The translations under genes and the position numbers were made by a program. A DNA stretch of 29,527 nt, taken from contig NZ_LSKQ01000116.1 in NCBI RefSeq assembly GCF_001557115.1, forward strand, positions 1-29,527, written 5' to 3'. This document shows, one piece after another, positions 24,042 to 29,527 of this stretch. Under the pieces are notes generated by a model, which was given only the letters and a program-made list of their open reading frames with translations, ran no database searches and was not told the origin of the DNA. This stretch comes from Erythrobacter sp. CCH5-A1 (GTDB taxonomy: Bacteria > Pseudomonadota > Alphaproteobacteria > Sphingomonadales > Sphingomonadaceae). The stretch's first letter is position 1; every line of letters begins with the position of its first letter.

Positions 24042-24073
24042 GGGGAGGGGGAGTGGATGGGGTGGATCCGGGG
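24042..24073 (+). promoter_or_regulatory. G-run leader of ParB-like gene
   Basis: Runs of 4, 5, 4 and 4 G with loops of 1, 7 and 7 bases, on the coding strand, ending 35 bases before the ParB-like start. Third occurrence of this leader type in consecutive genes. Confidence 0.4.
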
Positions 24074-24107
24074 AGGTTTTCGCCGGGCCACATCCAGGAG
24101 AATGACG

Positions 24108-26153
24108 ATGGAACAGATGATTGCCCTTTCGAAACTGCGTCACTCGGACAGCAACGTCCGCAAGTCCGGGCGCACCGACATCCCGCAGCTTGCCGGCGAT
24201 ATCGAGGCACGCGGACTGCTGCAGAACCTGTGTGTCACGGCGCTGAAGAAGCCCCGCGGGCACTACGCCGTTTTCGCCGGCGGCCGCCGTCTCGAGGCGC
24301 TGCAGCTGCTCGCTGCAGAGGGTCGTATCGACAAGGACATGGAAGTGTCCTGCAAGGTGCTCGAAGGCGATGATGCAACGCTGTCGGAAGCCTCGCTTGC
24401 CGAGAACTTCCAGCGCGTCAACATGACCCCGACCGATGAATGCCGCGCCTTCCAGCACTTCATCGGCGAAGGCTGCGACCTCGATGCCGTCGCCAAGCGC
24501 TTCGGTGTCACCCGCCGTTTCGTCGAAGGGCGTCTCCGGCTCGCGGGCCTTGCCGATCCTGTTTTCGAGGCACTCGCCGAAGGTCGCATCACTCTCGACA
24601 TGGCCAAGGCCTATGCCACCACCGGCGATCAGGCCAAGCAGACCCGGGTGTTCGAGCAGTACGGCAACTACAGCTACACCACGCCGGATCAGGTGCGCCG
24701 TGCGATTGCCGGCGACGCCCTCAAGGCAACCGACCCGATCGCACAGTTGGTCGGTGAGGATGCCTATGTTGCCGCAGGGGGCACGATCGAGCGCGAACTC
24801 TTCAGCGAGAACGGTGACCGCTGGTCCGATCCCGAGATCGCGCAGGGGCTGGCGGCAGCTATCATGGAAGCCGAGGCCAAGCGCCTTGGCGAAGAGCAGG
24901 GCCTTGCTTGGGTCCGGCCGGTGGCTTCGGCGCACATCTACAACGCGACCGACGGGCTCTACCGTGTCAATCTTCCCAAGCAGCCGATGTCCGAGGCCGA
25001 GGAGGCCCGGGCGGATGCCATCCAGACCCGGATGGAAGAGATCGGCGACGAGCTCGACAGCGGCGAGCTCGACGACGAGGCCGGCAGCGCGCTCGAGGCC
25101 GAATACGACAAGCTCGAAGACGAGTGGAACGAACTTCAGCGCCGCCCGACGATCCTGCCCGACGACCTCAAGGGCCAGATCGGCACTTTCCTGACCCTCG
25201 CCTCCGACGGCAAGATGGTGCTGGAGACGACGTACTTCAGCGAAACCCCGATGCGCGATCCGGGCGACGACCGCGGGACTTCGGGCAGCACCGGGGCAAC
25301 GGGCAAGGCCCCGCCACCCGAGAAGATCGCGCCGGGTGGCAAGCCGCTGAGCGCTCGGCTTTCCGATGAACTCGCGATGCAGCGCAGGGACATCCTTGCG
25401 GCCGCGCTGCTTGCCGATCCGGCGCTCGCGCTCGACTATGCGCTGTTCGCCATGATCGATGGGAACCGCGGGTACGAGCGCTACGGGACCACGATGAAGG
25501 CGGCGCGCCCGAATGACCCGGTCATCGGGAAGGATTGCGAACCGACCCCGGCCCGCATTGCCATCGAACAGGCACGCGATGCGCTCGATACGGCCTGGAC
25601 CGAGGCCGGCGACGTGGTCACACGTTTCGAGGGCTTTCGCGCGCTCGATGACGCACGCAAGGCCGCTTGGCTCGCGCTGATGGTGGCCGGATCGATCGAA
25701 GCAAAGCCCGACTATTCGGACACGACCAACCCGCTTCACGCGCGTCTCGCCGGCATCCTCCACATTGAGCCTGCGCAATGGTGGCGCCCCACGTCCACCA
25801 ACTTCTTTGACCGCGTCTCGAAGGGGACGCTGCTCGCGCTCCTCACCGAGATCGGCGGGGAAGTGCTGGCAGCACGCTATGCGGCCTCGAAGAAGCCTGA
25901 AGTCTCGGCCGCCTGCGAGAAGCTGTTCGCCGGTGAAGCGATCACCGAACCCGCGATCAAGGACGCTGCGCTGGCATGGGTGCCCGATGCAATGCGGTTC
26001 GACATCGCCCGTGCGGCGGTGATTGACGAAGACGAGGACGATTGCAGCGACGCCCACGAGGATCCCGAAGATGATCCTGCCGAGGACTGCGGCGACGATC
26101 AGAACGACTTCGAGGTCGAGCACCCCGACGAAACGCTCGAAGCCGCCGAATAA
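24108..26153 (+). CDS. Long ParB-like protein with acidic tail
   Basis: 681-residue protein of the ParB/RepB/Spo0J superfamily. The N-terminal domain (5-110) has the CTP-binding-type GGRRLEA at 58-64 and AENFQRVNMTPTDE at 98-111. A helix-turn-helix (DLDAVAKRFGVTRRFVEGRLRLAGL) is near 124-148. The remaining 500 residues are of unknown fold, with a coiled, Glu-rich part around 290-340 and a very acidic C-terminus (DEDEDDCSDAHEDPEDDP). It is much longer than ParB, and no ParA partner lies beside it. The ATG at 24108 is chosen because AGGAG lies 7 bases upstream; another ATG at 24102 is too close. It may act as a DNA-binding regulator or protector with the upstream helicase. Confidence 0.88.
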   Translation: MEQMIALSKLRHSDSNVRKSGRTDIPQLAGDIEARGLLQNLCVTALKKPRGHYAVFAGGRRLEALQLLAAEGRIDKDMEVSCKVLEGDDATLSEASLAENFQRVNMTPTDECRAFQHFIGEGCDLDAVAKRFGVTRRFVEGRLRLAGLADPVFEALAEGRITLDMAKAYATTGDQAKQTRVFEQYGNYSYTTPDQVRRAIAGDALKATDPIAQLVGEDAYVAAGGTIERELFSENGDRWSDPEIAQGLAAAIMEAEAKRLGEEQGLAWVRPVASAHIYNATDGLYRVNLPKQPMSEAEEARADAIQTRMEEIGDELDSGELDDEAGSALEAEYDKLEDEWNELQRRPTILPDDLKGQIGTFLTLASDGKMVLETTYFSETPMRDPGDDRGTSGSTGATGKAPPPEKIAPGGKPLSARLSDELAMQRRDILAAALLADPALALDYALFAMIDGNRGYERYGTTMKAARPNDPVIGKDCEPTPARIAIEQARDALDTAWTEAGDVVTRFEGFRALDDARKAAWLALMVAGSIEAKPDYSDTTNPLHARLAGILHIEPAQWWRPTSTNFFDRVSKGTLLALLTEIGGEVLAARYAASKKPEVSAACEKLFAGEAITEPAIKDAALAWVPDAMRFDIARAAVIDEDEDDCSDAHEDPEDDPAEDCGDDQNDFEVEHPDETLEAAE

Positions 26154-26176
26154 CGCTCTCTCCTGGGCGTCCCTGC

Positions 26177-26211
26177 GGGCAGCTCGGCTTCGGCCGGGCT
26201 GCCCCTTTTTT
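26177..26211 (+). terminator. Intrinsic terminator
   Basis: A 12-bp GC-rich stem (26177-26188 with 26193-26204, one G-T pair) around a TTCG tetraloop, followed by a run of six T. It lies 24 bases after the ParB-like stop and should end the primase-helicase-ParB transcript, so ardC needs its own promoter or read-through. Confidence 0.92.
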
Positions 26212-26255
26212 CGTCATCGCCCGTCACTCGGGCCATTCCGACAAAGGATTTTATC

Positions 26256-26661
26256 ATGGCAAAGACACGTCCGCGCCGGGCAGCCGGCAAAGGAGCGCGC
26301 CGCGACATCGCCGCCGAAATCACCGCCCTCATTCTTTCCAAGCTCGAACAGGGCGTCATGCCCTGGGTGAGGCCCTGGAATGCCACTCAAGGCGGGGGGA
26401 GGCCGCTTCGCCATTGCGGCACGGCCTATACGGGTATCAACACGCTCTTCCTGTGGGCCATGGGAGACGCCATGGGCTACAACAGCCGCTACTGGATGAC
26501 CTACCGGCAGGCCGAAGCCCTTGGCGGTCAGGTCCGCAAGGGCGAGACCTCGTCCCTCAGCGTCTACTACTCGCAGATCAGCAAGACCGAGCAGGACAGG
26601 GTGACCGGCGAGGATCAGACCCGCGCCATCCGGTTTCTCAAGGCCTATAACGTGTTCAATG
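26256..26661 (+). pseudogene. ardC: ArdC anti-restriction protein, first part
   Basis: First 135 codons of an ArdC-family protein (N-terminal DUF1738 ssDNA-binding domain). Recognisable stretches are RRDIAAEITALILSKLEQGVMPWVRPW, TAYTGINTLFLW, YWMTYRQAEALGGQVRKGE and FLKAYNVFN. ArdC binds single-stranded DNA and protects incoming plasmid DNA from restriction. AGGA lies upstream of the ATG. At 26661 the reading frame is cut by a group II intron and an unspliced message hits a stop at 26670-26672. Splicing would join AAT-G to CC-GAT, giving VFNADQIDGL, the normal family sequence, so this part could still be expressed. It follows a strong terminator by 44 bases. Confidence 0.9.
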
Positions 26662-27301
26662 GTGCGCCGTAACGGCGGAAATTAAGGAGTGCTATCATGG
26701 ATAGTTGATCTTGCTGGCTATAGATCATGCCCACTGGACTAACCTCGGCCAGAAATGGCTGCGATCCCGAAAGGGACGGGGAACAATAGCATGTTCAGAA
26801 AAGGTCCCGAAACGCCAAAGCCATTTGAGGCGCGAGGGATCAGGGCAAGACGTGTATGGTGAAAGCTATACTGCCTGAACCCCAGTTTGCAGCGGCTGAT
26901 AACGTGGCGATGTCGCAGAATGGTTGACGCGGCATATCGGAGAGACGGAGGAAAGGGCGTTGAGTTCCTCCACAGCGAGCGGGACTTCCGCGAGCGCGCC
27001 AGCCTCTCTGACGCACCCTCTATAGGGAGGGGTAAGTGAACGAACGGGGCACCTAACCACGTCGTATCTCCAATTTCCGTAATTACGGGATGCCCTGAAG
27101 CAGGCGCTGGGAAGACCAGCGACCTGTATGGGCACGGAGCCGCCATATTACTCAAATGCCCGGTGTAATGGCCGGGACAGCCGCCGAGCAATCGGCGGAC
27201 GGTCGGCAGTATAAGCTCGGGGTGACCCGGGCGAAAGCCTAACCGACCGGGGGAAGGGCGGCAGCGACTGCGATCAGACGACCTCAAAAGGAGGTGTGCT
27301 A

Positions 27302-29203
27302 ATGCTGCCAGATACCATTGAGAGGGCCGTCAGATCACTCCCGACCGTCATCAGGTCGGGTCGGAAGGTCAATGGCCTCTATCGCCTGCTGAAAAGCCCG
27401 CTCCTCTGGGAGCATGCCTACCAGCGGATCGCCCCGAATAAAGGGGCGATGACGCCCGGAGTTGATGGTCAGACATTCGACGGCTTCTCGCCCGACAAGG
27501 TCAGGTCCATCATCGAACGGCTTGCGAACGGGACCTATCGACCTCAACCGGCAAGACGGGTGTATATCCCGAAAGCCAATGGCCAGAAACGGCCACTTGG
27601 CGTGCCGACCACGGAAGACAAGTTGGTCCAGGAAGTGGTGCGGACGATCCTCGAGCAAATCTATGAGCCGCTGTTTTCCAGACACTCTCATGGGTTCCGC
27701 CCGAAACGTTCATGCCACACGGCGTTGGAATCGATCCGCGCCATCTGGACCGGGGTGAAATGGCTGATCGACGTCGATGTTGTCGGGTTCTTCGACAACA
27801 TCGATCATGATGTCCTCGTATCCCTGCTCGAAAAACGGATTGCGGATCGTCGCTTCGTGCGGCTCATCCGGGGTCTACTCAAGGCCGGGTATGTCGAAGA
27901 CTGGGTCTTTCACAAGACCTACAGCGGAACGCCCCAAGGCGGGGTCGTCTCCCCGATGCTGGCGAACATCTACCTGCATGAACTGGATATGTTCATGCAG
28001 GCCAAGATGGCTGGCTTCGACAAAGGGAAGCAGCGATCACCATCCCCTGATGCCCGGCGCATCAGGAACCGCCTGTCCTATGTCCGCCGCACAGTGGATC
28101 AACTTCGCGCCAAAGGGCGCGGCGACGATCCCAGAGTCACTTCCTTCTTGGAAGAGATCGGTCGGCTCAAGGCGGAACGGCTTGCCGTTCCGGCCAGCGA
28201 CGCCTTTGATCCGAACTACAGGAGACTGCGCTACTGCCGATACGCCGACGACTTCATCATCGGCGTCACTGGTAGCAAATCGGAAGCACGACAAATCATG
28301 GAGGAGGTCAGGACCTACCTGTCCGATCACCTGAAGTTGGCCGTGTCCGCCGAGAAAAGCGGAATCCACAAGGCTTCGGATGGGGCACGGTTCCTCGGAT
28401 ACGAAGTCCGGACCATGACCAATCCCAATCCGCACAAGGCGATCTTCGATGGTCGTCCGGCAGTGCGGCGAGGCTTGGCCGACCGGATGAAACTTCTGGT
28501 GCCAAGGGACCGCGTCGTGCGGTTCGTCAACTCAAAGGAATGGGGCGACTACGACAGCTTCAGACCTGTTGGGAGGGCGGCCTTGCGCTTCGCAAGCGAT
28601 GTGGAAATCGTCCTAGCCTATAACGCCGAATGGCGCGGCTTTGCGAACTATTATGCCATTGCTGACGACGTGAAACGCAAGCTGAACAAGGCAGGTTACT
28701 TCGCCTTGCTCTCATGCGTGAAAACCATCGCCGGAAAGCACAGGACATCGGCTCGCAGAGTCTTCGCCAAACTGCGTCGCGGTACGGACTTCTATATCAG
28801 CTACGAGGTGGGAGACACCACCCGGACAATAAAACTGTGGCAGTTGAAGGACCTCCAGCGACACACGCGCACCTGGGGCGGGATCGATATCCCTTCCTCA
28901 GCAAAGTTCGTGTTCAGCAGGACAGAGCTGGTCGAGCGGCTCAACGCCCGCGAATGCGAGCGTTGCGGTAGCAATGACCAACCTTGTGAGGTTCATCACG
29001 TCCGCAGGATCGGCGAATTGCAGCATGCCGGGTTCAGTCGCCATATGGCGGCCGCCCGTCAGCGTAAACGCATGGTCTTGTGCTCCCGCTGCCACAACGA
29101 TGTCCATGCCGGACAGCCGACCGACCGCCAACGGCGGACAGCACGCAGTCGTGGAGAGCCGAATGCGCTGAAAGGTGCACGTTCGGTTCGGAGGGGGGCC
29201 TAG
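27302..29203 (+). CDS. ltrA: Group II intron reverse transcriptase/maturase
   Basis: 633-residue intron-encoded protein that helps the intron RNA fold, splice and copy itself into DNA. The reverse transcriptase domain has [21 protein letters not shown] near 90, [13 protein letters not shown] near 130, [11 protein letters not shown] near 160, [21 protein letters not shown] near 210 and the catalytic YADD at 314-317. The maturase (X) domain follows, including the [10 protein letters not shown] stretch. At about 550-605 an HNH endonuclease domain has CERCG, CEVHH and [17 protein letters not shown] lies 7 bases before the ATG at 27302, so the upstream GTG is not used. The C-terminus runs through domain V, an unusual overlap. 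No frameshift is visible, so it seems active. Confidence 0.95.
   Translation: MLPDTIERAVRSLPTVIRSGRKVNGLYRLLKSPLLWEHAYQRIAPNKGAMTPGVDGQTFDGFSPDKVRSIIERLANGTYRPQPARRVYIPKANGQKRPLGVPTTEDKLVQEVVRTILEQIYEPLFSRHSHGFRPKRSCHTALESIRAIWTGVKWLIDVDVVGFFDNIDHDVLVSLLEKRIADRRFVRLIRGLLKAGYVEDWVFHKTYSGTPQGGVVSPMLANIYLHELDMFMQAKMAGFDKGKQRSPSPDARRIRNRLSYVRRTVDQLRAKGRGDDPRVTSFLEEIGRLKAERLAVPASDAFDPNYRRLRYCRYADDFIIGVTGSKSEARQIMEEVRTYLSDHLKLAVSAEKSGIHKASDGARFLGYEVRTMTNPNPHKAIFDGRPAVRRGLADRMKLLVPRDRVVRFVNSKEWGDYDSFRPVGRAALRFASDVEIVLAYNAEWRGFANYYAIADDVKRKLNKAGYFALLSCVKTIAGKHRTSARRVFAKLRRGTDFYISYEVGDTTRTIKLWQLKDLQRHTRTWGGIDIPSSAKFVFSRTELVERLNARECERCGSNDQPCEVHHVRRIGELQHAGFSRHMAAARQRKRMVLCSRCHNDVHAGQPTDRQRRTARSRGEPNALKGARSVRRGA
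29156..29189 (+). ncRNA. Group II intron domain V
   Basis: 34-base catalytic hairpin GAGCCG...CGGTTC with inner GTGCAC/GCGC-type pairing and a GAAA-like terminal loop, close to the usual bacterial domain V. It lies inside the last codons of the reverse transcriptase gene. Confidence 0.9.
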
Positions 29204-29239
29204 CGATGTTCTCTCCGAGACATTGCGGGCCTACCCTAC
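29190..29239 (+). ncRNA. Group II intron domain VI and 3' splice site
   Basis: GCGATGT pairs with ACATTGC, then an outer stem TCCGGG/GGGCCT-type pairing leaves A at 29233 bulged before GGG/CCC pairing. This A is the 7th base from the intron end, the usual place of the branch-point adenosine. The 3' end is CTAC at 29239. Confidence 0.75.
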
Positions 29240-29472
29240 CCGATCAGATCGACGGTCTGCCTGCCCACTACTATCCAGACCTCGCGCCGCCTGAAGATCG
29301 ACCCGAATCTGTACACCGCACCGCGATCGACGCCTTCTTCGCAACCCTGCCAATCGACATTCGGCATGGGGGTAACGCTGCGTTCTTTTCGCCTGCCGGC
29401 GACTACATCCAGATGCCGCCGCGCGAAGCGTTCCATTCCAACGATCACTATGCGAGCACGCTCGGGCACGAG
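29240..29472 (+). pseudogene. ardC: ArdC anti-restriction protein, second part
   Basis: Continuation of ardC after the intron, about 77 codons in the frame that splicing would restore (DQIDGLPAHYYPDLAPP, FFATLPIDIRHGGNAAFFSPAGDYIQMP, FHSNDHYASTLGHE). The last residues are the start of the C-terminal M78-like zincin domain, where family members read GHELTHWT (HExxH). Homology ends right after HE at 29472. The next codons do not fit, so a second interruption probably begins here and the protein would lose its metal site even after intron splicing. Confidence 0.85.
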
Positions 29473-29527
29473 GTATGTAACATCGCAAGTGTCCTCATTT
29501 CGAGGACAGTCGATGGCCTTTGCGCGC
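29473..29527. mobile_element. Probable edge of a second insertion
   Basis: The last 55 bases do not continue ardC. They begin GTATGTAACATCGCAAG and include an inverted repeat TGTCCTC/GAGGACA with a 5-base centre (29490-29508). A TGT-starting end with internal repeat is common in insertion sequences (for example IS21- or IS481-like ends), but no family can be named from 55 bases. The exact junction may vary by about 3 bases. Confidence 0.5.

Larger units (their letters stand above)
26662..29239 (+). mobile_element. Group II intron inserted in ardC
   Basis: A 2578-base group II intron in the same direction as ardC. The 5' end is GTGCG, the group II consensus, and the 3' end is ...CTAC, matching the AY rule. 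The exon frame is restored exactly on removal. A ribozyme part (26662-27301) precedes the encoded reverse transcriptase; domain V (29156-29189) and domain VI (29190-29239) follow near the 3' end. CGTTGAG at 26958-26964 can pair fully, with two G-U pairs, with the last 7 exon bases TTCAATG and is a candidate EBS1. All parts needed for splicing and mobility appear present. Confidence 0.95.

Noticed and set aside
24000..26123. 707-residue minus-strand open frame opposite the long ParB-like gene
   Set aside because: It lies fully antisense to a gene with clear ParB motifs, RBS and terminator; high-GC codon use creates such long antisense frames. No domain is recognisable.
26739..27287. 182-residue minus-strand frame within the intron's 5' part
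   Set aside because: This region is the ribozyme (domains I-IV) of the group II intron, and the frame has no recognisable domain.

Overview
The window looks like a large conjugative plasmid from a GC-rich alphaproteobacterium, most likely a sphingomonad (Sphingomonas, Novosphingobium, Erythrobacter or relatives). I infer this from the F-type transfer genes, the parA-parB-repA block with an RPA-type initiator, the WGR protein and the primase/helicase/ParB/ArdC block. No rRNA, tRNA or chromosomal housekeeping gene is visible, and no database search was possible.

Positions 38-11866 (minus strand) hold a tightly packed F-type type IV secretion operon. In transcription order it reads traA (pilin), traL, traE, traK, traB, a DsbC-like oxidoreductase, traV, traC, a membrane protein, trbI, a lipoprotein with 11-residue repeats, a TraF-like S26 peptidase, traW, two very small membrane proteins and traU. 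Many neighbours overlap by 4 bases (ATGA or GTGA). The operon continues off the left edge.

Positions 11867-12270 are an AT-rich control region with spaced repeats and a good sigma70-like promoter that drives a divergent HTH regulator (12271-12759).

Positions 12815-17219 form the maintenance block. It contains a repeat cluster before parA, then parA, parB, a probable 41-codon coupling ORF that carries two perfect palindromes, repA, and a gene-free stretch with GGAAC-centred repeats that may be oriV. After it come a WGR-domain protein, a small membrane protein and, convergently, a lytic transglycosylase.

Positions 18847-26211 (plus strand) hold three consecutive genes, each preceded by a G-run tract: a zinc-finger/Toprim primase-like protein, a 1408-residue methyltransferase plus Strawberry-notch/DarB-like helicase, and a long ParB-like protein with an acidic tail. 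A strong terminator closes the group.

Positions 26256-29527 hold ardC (anti-restriction), which is interrupted twice. A complete group II intron (26662-29239) encoding a reverse transcriptase/maturase/HNH protein sits in the first half. Removing it restores the ardC frame exactly. The restored gene then breaks again at 29472/29473, inside the predicted HExxH zinc motif, where another insertion seems to begin. Together, the primase-like, DarB-like and ArdC proteins suggest an establishment and anti-restriction region for DNA arriving in a new host.
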